Positions 26,491 through 35,275 are shown, counted from the first letter of the stretch. The stretch is DNA of 64,000 nt from Myceligenerans pegani (GCF_014892515.1 NZ_JADBGR010000068.1:129758-193757); one strand, 5' to 3'. Numbers and translations: made by a program. Notes: generated by a model from the sequence alone, not told the origin.

Positions 26491-27240
26491 TCAGGCCGGG
26501 AAACCCGACCTCGCGCCGTACCCGAAATCGCTCACGAGCGCGGTGCCGCTCACCGCCCTGGCCCAGGGCGAGCAGAGGAACGCGATGCTCGCCGCCACCT
26601 CGCCGGTGGTCTGCACCGGGTAGGGCAGGTCGTCGAACCCGCCCGCGACGCCGGGGTCGATCCCCAGGTCGGCCCTGCTCATCGGGGTGTCGACGATCGA
26701 CGGGCACACCGCCACCACCCGGATCGGCGCCAGGTCCACGGAGGCGGCCCGCACCAGCTGCAGCACCGCGGCCTTGGACGCGCAGTAGGGAGCCATGCCC
26801 GGTGCCGCGACCAGGGCCGAGTCGCTGGCGACGAGCACGACCGACGGCGCCGGGGACCGGCGGAGCAGGGGCGCCGCAGCGCGCAGCAGCAGGAAGCTCC
26901 CGGTCACGTTGACGTCCATCACCTCGTGCCACTGCCGGGGCGTCACCTCGTCGAGGACGGTTCCGACAGGTCCAGAGATCCCGGCGCAGCCGACGACGAC
27001 GTCCAGTCCGCCGAACCGGTGCCCGGCCTCCTCGACCGTCCGGGTGAGGGCGGCCTCGTCGGTCACGTCCACCGACGCGGCGAGCGCCCGGTCCGGGTCC
27101 AGATCGCCGACGTCGGGCGGGTTCCGGTCCAGGAGCACAAGACGGCAGCCCTCGGCGGCGAGTCTCGCGGCGGTCGCGCGGCCGATTCCGCCGGCCGCGC
27201 CCGTTACCAGCACGACGTGTCCTTCGAGCCCGAGCTCCAT
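26491..27240 (-). CDS. Short-chain dehydrogenase/reductase
   Basis: A 249-residue classical SDR with cofactor motif VTGAAGGIGRATAARL, an Asp after beta-2 (LLDRNPPD) that favours NAD, CAGISGPVG, a catalytic Ser in VASDSALVA and Y-x-x-x-K in APYCASKAAVL. It is first of three minus-strand genes (SDR, SDR, amidohydrolase). ATG at 27240 has AGGAG upstream. It is divergent from the APC permease, and the intergenic region holds the operator-like repeats shared with the aldehyde dehydrogenase promoter, so it is probably part of the amine regulon. Confidence 0.9.
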   Translation of the reverse strand: MELGLEGHVVLVTGAAGGIGRATAARLAAEGCRLVLLDRNPPDVGDLDPDRALAASVDVTDEAALTRTVEEAGHRFGGLDVVVGCAGISGPVGTVLDEVTPRQWHEVMDVNVTGSFLLLRAAAPLLRRSPAPSVVLVASDSALVAAPGMAPYCASKAAVLQLVRAASVDLAPIRVVAVCPSIVDTPMSRADLGIDPGVAGGFDDLPYPVQTTGEVAASIAFLCSPWARAVSGTALVSDFGYGARSGFPA

Positions 27241-27318
27241 CGATCGTCTCCTCTCGCCTTCGGTCGAAGCCCATCCTGCGGGCCGACCGGACGGCGGGGC
27301 AGCACCCGCGGCCGTGGT

Positions 27319-27359
27319 CTGCGCGGGCGCAACAGCGCTGTGCGCTGTCCGGCAAGCCC
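27319..27359 (+). promoter_or_regulatory. Direct-repeat operator candidate, copy 1 (SDR/permease divergent promoter)
   Basis: Two half-sites 21 bp apart: CTGCGCGGGCGCAACAGC from 27319 and GTGCGCTGTCCGGCAAGCCC at 27340-27359. The second matches, in 16 of 20 bp, a site on the opposite strand at 32168-32187, which also has a half-site 21 bp upstream. AraC-family activators bind this kind of phased direct repeat. Confidence 0.5.
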
Positions 27360-27433
27360 GGTCGCGCGTGTGCCGCGCAGAATCCGAGACAGACCTCCCC
27401 CCAGCGGCAACCACCCAAGGCAAAGGAGCCGAC

Positions 27434-28915
27434 GTGAGCACCACCGCTCAGCCCCCCACAGAGTCCACCGCCCTCCGACGCGACGCCCTCGGCGTGGCCG
27501 GCATCGTGTTCCTGGTGCTCGCCGCCGTCGCGCCGCTGACCGGCGTCGTCGTCGTGGCCTCGCTCGCGATCGCGCTCGGCAACGGAGGGGGGACGCCGAT
27601 GTCGTTCCTCCTCGTCGCGGCGATCCTGCTGCTCTTCGCGGTGGGCTACGCCCAGATGTCGAAACAGCTCGTCAACGCCGGCGGCTTCTACGCGTTCGTG
27701 GTCAAGGGGCTCGGCCGCACCGGCGGCCTCGTCGCCGGGTTCATCGCGACGCTCGGCTACAACTTCTTCGTCGTCGGCACCATCGGCACCAGCGGGTTCT
27801 TCATGCAGGTGATCATCGCCGACCTCACCGGGTTCGACCTGCACTGGTACGTCTGGGGGCTGGCGTCGATCGTGGCCTGCTTCGTCCTGGCGCGCACCGG
27901 GATCGACTTCAGCTCGAGGGTGCTCGGCGTCGCGCTGGTACTCGAGGTGCTGATCCTCGTGGTGTTCGACATCTCGGTGCTCGTGCAGACCGGCTACGAC
28001 GCCGGCGCGTTCAGCCCGGAGTCGGTGCTGTCCGGGTCGCTCCCGATCGGCCTGCTGCTCGCCGCCACCGGGTTCCTCGGGTTCGAGGCCACCGCCCTGT
28101 TCAGCGAGGAGGCGCGCGACCCGCTGCGCACGGTGCCCCGCGCCACCTACACCGCGATCACGGCCATCGGCCTCATCCTGGGCGTCACGGCATGGGCGGT
28201 GGTGAGCGCGACCGGCGTCGCGCAGGCGCAGCAGACCGCGCTCGATCACCTGGAGTCCGGTGACCTGATCTTCACGCTCGCCCAGACCTACCTCGGCGGG
28301 CCGCTCACGACCGTCATGATGGTGCTCCTCCTGGTGAGCCTCTTCGCGGCGATGCTCGCGTTCCACAACTCGGCGACCCGCTACCTCTACTCTCTCGGCC
28401 GCGCCCGGGTGCTGCCCCGCGCGCTCGCCCGCACCCGGCCCGGCGGCGCACCGCAGGCCGCCGGTCTCGTGCAGGCCGGTTTCGCCGCGGTCGTCGCCGG
28501 GTTGTTCCTGGTGGCCGGCGCCGACCCCATCGGGACGCTCGTGCCCGCCATGCTGGGATTCGGCACGCTCAGCGTGCTCGTGCTGCAGGGGCTGGCCGCG
28601 CTGTCGATCGTCGTGCACTTCCGGCGTGCCCGGGACCGGAGGACGTGGAGCACGCTCCTGGCGCCGGGTATCGGATTCCTCGGGCTGCTCACGATCGTCG
28701 TCATGGCCGTGGCGAACTTCGACATCGTCGCGGGCTCGGACGCCCTGGCCATCCGGCTCATGCCGCTGCTGCTCGTGCTGGCCCTCGTCGGCGGGCTCGG
28801 GTACGGCGCCTACCTACGCGGGAACCGCCCGGAGGTCTACCAGGGCCTGGACGAGGATCTCGAGCGGTTCAACGCGCACACCGGTACGCCCGCGACACCC
28901 ACCACCCCCGTGTGA
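27434..28915 (+). CDS. APC-superfamily amino acid/amine permease
   Basis: A 493-residue transporter with about 12 membrane helices. The first helix region has GVAGIVFLVLAAVAPLTGV, and helix 6 has LAATGFLGFEATALFSEEA, the conserved substrate-site segment of APC carriers (G-F-E-A/S). It should take up an amine or amino acid. GTG at 27434 follows AAAGGAG. Its place between SDRs and aldehyde dehydrogenase in the amine region suggests it imports the substrate of the pathway. Confidence 0.92.
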   Translation: MSTTAQPPTESTALRRDALGVAGIVFLVLAAVAPLTGVVVVASLAIALGNGGGTPMSFLLVAAILLLFAVGYAQMSKQLVNAGGFYAFVVKGLGRTGGLVAGFIATLGYNFFVVGTIGTSGFFMQVIIADLTGFDLHWYVWGLASIVACFVLARTGIDFSSRVLGVALVLEVLILVVFDISVLVQTGYDAGAFSPESVLSGSLPIGLLLAATGFLGFEATALFSEEARDPLRTVPRATYTAITAIGLILGVTAWAVVSATGVAQAQQTALDHLESGDLIFTLAQTYLGGPLTTVMMVLLLVSLFAAMLAFHNSATRYLYSLGRARVLPRALARTRPGGAPQAAGLVQAGFAAVVAGLFLVAGADPIGTLVPAMLGFGTLSVLVLQGLAALSIVVHFRRARDRRTWSTLLAPGIGFLGLLTIVVMAVANFDIVAGSDALAIRLMPLLLVLALVGGLGYGAYLRGNRPEVYQGLDEDLERFNAHTGTPATPTTPV

Positions 28916-28921
28916 CCGGCC

Positions 28922-28957
28922 GGGCGGGTGTGGTCGGTCGTCCGGCCACGCCCGCCC
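28922..28957. terminator. Hairpin between convergent permease and esterase genes
   Basis: GGCGGGTGTGG (28923-28933) pairs with CCACGCCCGCC (28946-28956) at 10 of 11 positions plus a wobble, with a 12-nt loop. It lies in the 50-bp gap between the two stops. Confidence 0.5.
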
Positions 28958-28965
28958 GCCCGCGG

Positions 28966-30561
28966 CTACCAGTCCAGCGCCAGACCGTCGACGTACGTCC
29001 TGAACCGGTCGGCGATGAGCTCGTGGTCGGCGGTGGAGTAGTGCCAGTGGCAGCCGAGGAGGTCCAGGCCGGTGCTGTCGAGGAACCAGTACCGGACCCG
29101 GCTGTCGCCCGCGTCGGCGCGCTCCCGCACCACCTGCTGCACGTCGTTCGCGAACGAGCCGGCGCCGACGGCCACGATCGTCGTGTCGGTGCCGTAGCGG
29201 GTGCGCAGCTTCCGCAGGAAGTCACCGTAGGCGCCGCGGTAGTCGGCGGCGAGCTCCTCCGGCGTCGTCCACTGCTCGCCGGGGTTCAGGTCGGTCGAGA
29301 AGTCGTTGGTGCCGAGGTAGACCACGACGAGCTGGGGCCGCCAGGTACCCGGGTTCCAGACGTCGCCGGGGTCGTGCAGCAGGGCCCGGTCGTAGTAGGT
29401 GCGGTAGTGGTTGCCCGGGTCGCCGCCGTCGTAGTTGCGCACCATCCCCTTGCCGGAGAACGCGTTGACCTGGTAGTCGGCCTCCAGCCGTCGAGCGGTC
29501 AGCGCGCCGTAGCTGAGGTCGGTGTTCGTGGTGCGGTTCACCTGATCGCCGGTGCACTCCCGGCCGGCGGACGTGTTGCCGTAGCCCACGGTCAGGGAGT
29601 CGCCGATGAACTCGATCTGCCGGGTGCGGGCAGCCGGCCGGGTGAGGACCTCGCCGCCCGGGGCGGCGACGAACCCGCCGAACTCACTGGCGGCCCACGG
29701 ACTCTCGTTCCGCTTCACGAGACGCACGGTGTGCTCGGCGTCGCTCAGGCCCTCGACCCACCGGGTGGTCTCGCCGGGCGCCACGAAGGTGGCGACGGTG
29801 GCGCCGTCGATCTGGACGTCGTAGTCGGCGGCCGAGTCGTTCAGCACGATCCCCACCCCGGTGCCCCGGAACCTGCCCTCGAAGTAGACGCCCGGCCAGC
29901 TGTACCGGACGCCGTCGCCATCGGCCCTGACACGGCCGGCGGTGTGCACCCGGGACAGTACGCCGCCGGGACCCTCGTCCACCTTGACCAGTCGCCACTG
30001 CTGATTGGCGCCGCCGGTGTCGGTGTACTGGGAGATGCGGGCGCCGTCGGCGGTGGACCAGGCCCACAGGTCCAGGGCCTTGCCGCTCGCGCGGTTGAGG
30101 AGCTTGACGTACCCGCTGTCGGTGTCGACGACGCGGAACTGCTGGCTGGTGGCGCCGGTGCCGGTCCGCTGGACCACGTCGGCGCCGTCGGCGGTGGAAC
30201 CGACGTCGACGACCTTGCCGCTGTGGCGGGCACGGAGCTGGTAGTAGCCGTCGCCGGCGGCGACGAACTGCCATTGCTGGTTGTCGCCGTCGGTGCGGGT
30301 CCATTGAATGACGGAGGCACCGTCCGCCGAGGACGCGCCGCTGACGTCGATCACCTTGCCGCTGTGCCGGGAGACGAGCACGTAGGAGGCGGCCGTGTCG
30401 ATGGTGGCGGCCTGGGCCTCGCCGGCGAGCGGGATCGCGGTGACGGTGGCGGCGACGGTGGCCAGAGCCGCGGCGGCGGCATGCCACCTCCGTGCGGATC
30501 GCGCCCTGGTTCGCCGGCTCGTGGTAGCACTGTCGTCTCGCGCCGCTGGCAGCATTCTCAT
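28966..30561 (-). CDS. Secreted ricin-lectin plus CE2-type SGNH esterase
   Basis: A 531-residue secreted enzyme. It has an Arg-rich signal peptide (1-~52), then a ricin-type beta-trefoil lectin domain (~55-185) with repeated GKxxDxxG and QQW motifs. Next come a small beta-sandwich as found ahead of CE2 esterases (~195-300) and an SGNH hydrolase with IEFIGDSLTVGYG, YLGTNDFS, and the C-terminal CHWHYSTADHELIA. CE2 enzymes remove acetyl groups from xylan or glucomannan, so plant polysaccharide deacetylation is likely. ATG at 30561 follows CAGGAG. It is an outsider among amine genes. Confidence 0.88.
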   Translation of the reverse strand: MRMLPAARDDSATTSRRTRARSARRWHAAAAALATVAATVTAIPLAGEAQAATIDTAASYVLVSRHSGKVIDVSGASSADGASVIQWTRTDGDNQQWQFVAAGDGYYQLRARHSGKVVDVGSTADGADVVQRTGTGATSQQFRVVDTDSGYVKLLNRASGKALDLWAWSTADGARISQYTDTGGANQQWRLVKVDEGPGGVLSRVHTAGRVRADGDGVRYSWPGVYFEGRFRGTGVGIVLNDSAADYDVQIDGATVATFVAPGETTRWVEGLSDAEHTVRLVKRNESPWAASEFGGFVAAPGGEVLTRPAARTRQIEFIGDSLTVGYGNTSAGRECTGDQVNRTTNTDLSYGALTARRLEADYQVNAFSGKGMVRNYDGGDPGNHYRTYYDRALLHDPGDVWNPGTWRPQLVVVYLGTNDFSTDLNPGEQWTTPEELAADYRGAYGDFLRKLRTRYGTDTTIVAVGAGSFANDVQQVVRERADAGDSRVRYWFLDSTGLDLLGCHWHYSTADHELIADRFRTYVDGLALDW

Positions 30562-30659
30562 ACCGGCTCCTGGCAGTTGGCGGGCATCGTCGACCTGCCC
30601 GCCGGATCTTGCTCCGCGGCGCGACGCGGAGTCAAGACCCGGGCGACGGCTTAACCGTT

Positions 30660-32087
30660 TCAGCCGTGGATGACCCGCGGGGCGGCGACGGACTTGAGTC
30701 CCTCGACGCCGAACTCGAGCCCGTACCCGGAGCTCTTGACCCCGCCGAACGGTGCCATCGGGTGCAGGCCGCCGTGGGAGTTGATCCATACGGTCCCCGC
30801 CTGGAGGCGGCCGGCGATCTCGCGCGCCTGGTCGCGGTCGCTCGACCAGACGGAGGCGCCGAGCCCGACGTCGAGCCGGTTCGCGCTCGCGACGGCGTCG
30901 TCGACGTCGTGGTACCGGATGACGGGCAGCGCCGGGCCGAACTGCTCCTCGTCGACGAGCGGCGCCCCGTCGTCGAGGTCCGCGACGATCGTGACCGGGT
31001 AGAACAGCTCGCCCAGCTCCGGTGCGGGCGCGCCGCCGGTGACGATGCGCCCGCCCCGGGCCCGCGCGTCCTCCACCAGGCGGCTCACGACGGCGAGCTG
31101 CTGCGGGTTCTGCAGCGGGCCCAGCACGTTGTTCTCGTCCAGGCCACGCCCCATCGGGGTCTGCGCGGCGACGACGGCGAGCTCGGTGACCACGTCCTCG
31201 TAGATCGCGTCGTGGACGTACAGGCGCTTCAGCGCCGCGCAGGTCTGGCCGGTGTTGATGAACGCGCCCCAGAACAGGTCCTCCGCGATCGCCTTCGGGT
31301 CGGCATCGGGCAGGACGATTCCCGCGTCGTTGCCGCCCAGCTCGAGCGTGAGGCGGGCGAGGTTGCCCGCGGACGCCTCCACGACCTTGCGTCCGGTCGC
31401 CGTCGACCCGGTGAACATCACCTTGTCGATCGCCGGGTGCGCGGCCAGCCGGGCCCCGATCTCGCGCCCGCCGGAGACGGCCACCAGGACGTCGTCGGGC
31501 AGCACGTCGCCAAGCACCGAGACCATCGCGAGCACGCTCAGCGGCGTGTGCTCGCTCGGCTTCACCACCACCGTGTTCCCCATCCGCAGGGACGGCGCGA
31601 TCTGCCAGATGCCGATCATCAGCGGCCAGTTCCAGGGCCCGATCGCCCCGACGACGCCGACCGGCTGGTAGCTCAGTTCCGCGTACCCGGTCTCGTCGTC
31701 GACCAGAACCTCCGGGTCCAGGACGGTGTTCGCCGTGGCGCGCAGCCACGCGGCGCACGCGCCGAGCTCGAACCGGGCGTTCGGCCCGTTGAGCGGCTTG
31801 CCCTGCTCGCGCGAGAGGAGATGCGCGAGCGGTTCCGCGTTCGCCTCGATCGCCTCGGCGGCCGCGAGCAGGAGCTCGGAGCGGCGCCCGTGCCCGCACG
31901 CCGCCCACCCGGGCTGCGCGGCCGACGCGCGGGCCACCGCGCGGTCGAGGTCCGCGACCGTCTGAACGGGTACACGGCCGATCACCTCGCGCGTGGCGGC
32001 GTCGAGAATCTCGCGGCCCTCCCCCGCACGTGCCTGGACGCGGTCGAGCAACGCGCCCTCGTCGAGCGCTTGGACGGATCCGGACAT
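30660..32087 (-). CDS. NAD(P)-dependent aldehyde dehydrogenase
   Basis: A 475-residue aldehyde dehydrogenase. The catalytic Cys283 is in NTGQTCAALKRLY, the general base Glu249 in LTLELGGND, the oxyanion Asn in PWNWPLM and the cofactor loop in FTGSTATG. It should oxidise the aldehyde from amine oxidation to the acid. ATG at 32087 follows GAGGGAG; in-frame starts further upstream lack family similarity. It is divergent from the GCS2-ligase/flavoprotein pair, and the shared promoter contains the same repeated operator as the permease promoter. Confidence 0.95.
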   Translation of the reverse strand: MSGSVQALDEGALLDRVQARAGEGREILDAATREVIGRVPVQTVADLDRAVARASAAQPGWAACGHGRRSELLLAAAEAIEANAEPLAHLLSREQGKPLNGPNARFELGACAAWLRATANTVLDPEVLVDDETGYAELSYQPVGVVGAIGPWNWPLMIGIWQIAPSLRMGNTVVVKPSEHTPLSVLAMVSVLGDVLPDDVLVAVSGGREIGARLAAHPAIDKVMFTGSTATGRKVVEASAGNLARLTLELGGNDAGIVLPDADPKAIAEDLFWGAFINTGQTCAALKRLYVHDAIYEDVVTELAVVAAQTPMGRGLDENNVLGPLQNPQQLAVVSRLVEDARARGGRIVTGGAPAPELGELFYPVTIVADLDDGAPLVDEEQFGPALPVIRYHDVDDAVASANRLDVGLGASVWSSDRDQAREIAGRLQAGTVWINSHGGLHPMAPFGGVKSSGYGLEFGVEGLKSVAAPRVIHG

Positions 32088-32167
32088 CTTCGTCTCCCTC
32101 GTGCAGTCGTCGGAGGCCGCCTGCCTGTGGCGGCCTCTCCCGCCAGTCTTCGCGGGCGCGCCGGTCG

Positions 32168-32208
32168 TGGCTTGTCGCCCAGCGCACCGTCGATGTCCCA
32201 GTGGGCAC
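32168..32208 (-). promoter_or_regulatory. Direct-repeat operator candidate, copy 2 (dehydrogenase/ligase divergent promoter)
   Basis: Read on the minus strand: GTGCCCACTGGGACATCGAC (from 32208), then 21 bp later GTGCGCTGGGCGACAAGCCA (32187-32168). The latter matches the site at 27340-27359 in 16 of 20 bp. It is centred about 100 bp upstream of both divergent starts. Confidence 0.5.
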
Positions 32209-32310
32209 AGTTTCGCGACGTCCGGGCACGGCCTTCGCTTCGCGGGCCGCGAACAACTCTCACCCTCGCGACCAGGCACAAAGCGGTCATCGGCCATCTA
32301 AGGTGGGTCC

Positions 32311-33399
32311 GTGCTGTACAAATGCGGGCTCGAGTTCGAGTATGTCCTGGTCGACTCTTCGCAAAGACTTCGCGACTTCACGAGCCTCGACTTCCGCGCG
32401 CTCGACGCCGCCCTGGCCGGCGGCGAGGGTGCGGACGACGCCTCGCTCACGCGGGGTGACCTGGGCATCAAGTCCGGCTACTGGTACCTCGAGGGCGACG
32501 AGCGGTTCGGCCCGGACGGCACGTTCCTGGATCTGCGGGTCAAGGGCGTGGAAATCCGCACGCCGATCGGCACGGACCTCGCCGGCACCGCCGACCAGCT
32601 CCTGCGCCTGCAGGGTCTGCTCGAGGAACGCCTGGCGCCGCTCGGTCTCGGCCTCGGGATCGTCGGCTTCCACCCCACGCTCACGGAGTACCGGATCGAG
32701 CCGCCGCTCAACGACTGGGAGCGCGCCATGCGCGCCGAGCACCATGAGTACGGGCACGCGAACGTCTCCAACGTGAGCTTCGGGCCCGACGTGAACCTCT
32801 CCTTCCCCGGCCTGGACGACGCCGGCGTCGTCGACCTGACGCGGAAGCTGACGCACTACAGCCCGTACCTCGTGCCGTTCAGCTTCAGCTCACCGTTCTT
32901 CGACGGCGGCCCGTGGGGCGGCCCGAGCCGGCGCACCCACGAGCGCACCTGGCGGCGGGTCGCGGCCCGCTGCTTCGTGGAGCGGGAACCGGATCCCGCG
33001 GTCTCGCCCGTCTGCCTCTACCGCCCGCGCGTGCCCGCCGAGCGCGGCCGGATCGAGTTCAAGGCGTACGACGCCTTCCTCGACCGCGCCCACCTCCTGG
33101 CCGGCGCCACCCTCGTGCTCGGCGTGTGCCTGTCCGGTGAACTCCCGGGACGCGACGACGTGCCGAGCCGGGAGCTGCACCAGCGCGCCGCGAGCGCCGC
33201 CTTCGGCGCCCCCGAGATCGCCGACGGCGCCGCCCGCGTCCTGGAGGCCGCCCGGAAGGCGCTCGCGATGCTCCCCGACGAGGCGGCCCTCCTGGCCCCG
33301 TTCGCCGATCTCCTCGACCGGCGCCGCACCCCCGCCGACGACCTGCTCGACGACCACGCCCGCACGGGCCTGATGTTCCGACCGGGAGGACTCCGATGA
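32311..33399 (+). CDS. GCS2-family carboxylate-amine ligase
   Basis: A 362-residue protein resembling glutamate-cysteine ligase family 2. Matching points: CGLEFEYVLVD at the N-terminus, VEIRTPIG, NVSFGPDVNLSFPG, the active-site loop SSPFFDGGPWGGPSRRT, and RIEFKAYD late in the fold. Such enzymes use ATP to join a carboxylate to an amine. No glutathione synthetase is nearby; the coupling to a flavoprotein and the divergent aldehyde dehydrogenase suggest it acylates an amine. The acyl donor and the amine are unknown. GTG at 32311 has AAGGTGG upstream. It overlaps the next gene (ATGA). Confidence 0.7.
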   Translation: MLYKCGLEFEYVLVDSSQRLRDFTSLDFRALDAALAGGEGADDASLTRGDLGIKSGYWYLEGDERFGPDGTFLDLRVKGVEIRTPIGTDLAGTADQLLRLQGLLEERLAPLGLGLGIVGFHPTLTEYRIEPPLNDWERAMRAEHHEYGHANVSNVSFGPDVNLSFPGLDDAGVVDLTRKLTHYSPYLVPFSFSSPFFDGGPWGGPSRRTHERTWRRVAARCFVEREPDPAVSPVCLYRPRVPAERGRIEFKAYDAFLDRAHLLAGATLVLGVCLSGELPGRDDVPSRELHQRAASAAFGAPEIADGAARVLEAARKALAMLPDEAALLAPFADLLDRRRTPADDLLDDHARTGLMFRPGGLR

Positions 33400-34415
33400 C
33401 GACCGACCACGCCCAGCGCACGGGCAACTCGCCCACCGACAGGACCCCGCTGCCCGGCGATGTGGACGTGGCCATCTGCGGCGCGGGTCCGATCGGCGCC
33501 GCGACCGCCCACTTCCTCGCCCGTCGCCACCCCGGGCTGCGCGTCGCCCTCCTCACGGACCACGCCGCCGCCCCGCCGGACGGCTCCACGGCCGACGCCG
33601 ACCCGGAGCACCACGCCACCTACCGCTACTCCGGCGGCAGCATCCGCTGGGCGTGGGACGACGCGGTCAAGCGCGAGATGACGAACGAGACGGCCGGGTT
33701 CGTCCGCGCGCTGCTGTCCGACGGCGTCGAGCTCGACGCGCTGGAGAACACCTACCACCTCCTGCACACCGGCGAGCTGATCCCGGCCCTGAACCTCTCC
33801 GCCGCCCGCCTGGTCGACCACCTCGTGGACACCGCGCGCGCCGACGGCGTCGCCTGGCACCCGGGGACGACGGTGACCGGCGTCCGGCCCGGGGACGACG
33901 GCGGTCATGTCGTCGAGACCTCGCGGGGCGACGTCCGCGCCCGCCAGGTGCTCGTGGCCCTCGGCGCCCGCACCCCGCAGCTCGTCCCCGCCCACGACAC
34001 GGAGGCCGAGAAGCGCCAGCTCTTCGTGCTCGACCTCCCGGTGACCGACGCCCGCGAGCGCCTCCCCCACACGATCGTGCCGGTCGGGAAGGGCTTCGCC
34101 TATGTCTTGGTGAAGCGGACGGACGGCGGCGTCCGGGTGGTCGTGGGCCAGGAGGACATCGTGGAGGACGACGACACCGGCGGCCCGGTGGACTACTGGG
34201 AGGAACTGCTGGACAGCGGCGTGGGTGACGTGCTGCCGTGGCTGCGTGACGCCGGCGTGGAGCGGATCCTGTGGGGCGTCGACTCCGCGCACAAGAAGCT
34301 CGCGGTCACCGAGCCGACGCCGGGTCTGCTGGCGGCGAACTGCGGCAGTGCGGTGCGCTCGTCGGCGTGGATCGGCCGGACGCTGGCGGCGCGCCTGGCC
34401 GCCGGGCGCGGGTAG
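33396..34415 (+). CDS. DAO-type FAD-dependent oxidoreductase
   Basis: A 339-residue flavoprotein of the D-amino-acid-oxidase fold. The N-terminal FAD site is VAICGAGPIGAATAHFL, and the C-terminal FAD segment is GLLAANCGSAVRSSAWIG. The family oxidises C-N bonds, including gamma-glutamyl-amines in the PuuB branch. It starts inside the stop of the GCS2 ligase gene (ATGA), so the two products are made together and probably act in sequence. The protein is shorter than PuuB (about 425 residues), so it could be a distinct branch. Confidence 0.82.
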   Translation: MTTDHAQRTGNSPTDRTPLPGDVDVAICGAGPIGAATAHFLARRHPGLRVALLTDHAAAPPDGSTADADPEHHATYRYSGGSIRWAWDDAVKREMTNETAGFVRALLSDGVELDALENTYHLLHTGELIPALNLSAARLVDHLVDTARADGVAWHPGTTVTGVRPGDDGGHVVETSRGDVRARQVLVALGARTPQLVPAHDTEAEKRQLFVLDLPVTDARERLPHTIVPVGKGFAYVLVKRTDGGVRVVVGQEDIVEDDDTGGPVDYWEELLDSGVGDVLPWLRDAGVERILWGVDSAHKKLAVTEPTPGLLAANCGSAVRSSAWIGRTLAARLAAGRG

Positions 34416-34433
34416 GTTCCCCGCGCCCGTCGC

Positions 34434-34928
34434 TCACTCGGCGAACACCTCGCGCAACGCGGCCTCCTGCTCGGCGTTGAGGTTGGTGAAGATCAGCTCG
34501 GGCGTCTCCTGGCCGGCCATCGCGTCGCGGACCTTGTCGACGACGGCGTCGGAGGACATGAGGAAGAGCGCGGAGGTGCCGGGCGTGATCTCGTCGCGCA
34601 CGCGGTTGATGAACCCGTCGTCGATGCCGACGTCGGTGAGGGATCCGGCGAGCGCCCCCGTCGCGGCGCCGATCGCCGCGCCGAGCAGGGGCACGAAGAA
34701 GATGAGGCCGAACAGCATGCCCCAGAAGGTGCCGCCGAGCGCGCCGGCACCGGTCGTGGAGGCCAGCTGCCTGGTCTTCGGCTTCGTGGCGCCCTCCTCC
34801 CAGAAGACGACGGCCGCGTCGTGCACCGAGATGAGGTTCTGGCGGGCGAGCTGCGTGATGGTCTCCTCCGCCGTCCGCGCGCCCGCCGCTGTCCTGTACT
34901 TCCAGACGGTCAGCGTGGCTTGTGACAT
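34434..34928 (-). CDS. DUF1269 membrane protein
   Basis: A 164-residue protein of the DUF1269 family. An N-terminal alpha/beta part (MSQATLTVWKYRTAAGARTA) is followed by a Gly/Ala-rich hydrophobic hairpin (~60-100, GTFWGMLFGLIFFVPLLGAA), then a second alpha/beta part ending in LNAEQEAALREVFAE. Function unknown; the family is common in stress-related membrane clusters. It is the first of five minus-strand units that carry a TCACCC-N5-GGGTGA-like palindrome upstream. Confidence 0.85.
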   Translation of the reverse strand: MSQATLTVWKYRTAAGARTAEETITQLARQNLISVHDAAVVFWEEGATKPKTRQLASTTGAGALGGTFWGMLFGLIFFVPLLGAAIGAATGALAGSLTDVGIDDGFINRVRDEITPGTSALFLMSSDAVVDKVRDAMAGQETPELIFTNLNAEQEAALREVFAE

Positions 34929-35275
34929 GGCGGGCTCCCTCGATGGGTCAGGCGGTCGAGAACGGTCCCATTCCAGTCCGACGACGGCGGGATGGCATCA
35001 CCCGTTCCCGGTGAACGGTGGCGTGGCGGTCACGGGCAGGGTCGGCTGGATTCCTTCGTGCGGGACGACAGATCTCCCAAAAGATCACATGACCCGCCAT
35101 GGACGGGTGAAACCATTCGGCGCCCGTCGGTATTTGTGATTTCGCCCGCTATCTTTCGCGGGATCGCACGGCGAATCCTAGTCTCGGAACAGCGCGGTCG
35201 TGCGGGGCACGGCGACCCGATTCGTCACGTCACCGAATTCCTCGACGGACCGCCTGAATTCGAGGGAGCCTGCCC
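34929..35275. other. Intergenic promoter region, DUF1269 / LuxR-type gene
   Basis: This 347-bp gap is less GC-rich than its surroundings around 35060-35170. It contains operator copy A (34998-35014), a pair ACCCG/CGGGT around CCATGGA (35092-35108), and a small hairpin CCCGC-N8-GCGGG (35145-35162). GAGGGAGCC just before 35276 is the ribosome-binding site of the LuxR-type gene. I saw no further coding sequence. Confidence 0.5.
34998..35014. promoter_or_regulatory. Palindromic operator candidate, copy A
   Basis: TCACCC-GTTCC-CGGTGA: one mismatch from the perfect palindrome TCACCC-N5-GGGTGA. It lies 70 bp upstream of the DUF1269 start. See the other copies at 39626, 40197, 41771 and 43033. Confidence 0.55.

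Noticed and set aside
32311..34415. Ligase/flavoprotein pair as glutathione or mycothiol synthesis
   Set aside because: No glutathione synthetase or mycothiol gene is near, and the partner is a DAO-type oxidase.
35092..35108. ACCCG-CCATGGA-CGGGT as a sixth copy of the block operator
   Set aside because: Different arms and spacer; it does not fit TCACCC-N5-GGGTGA.
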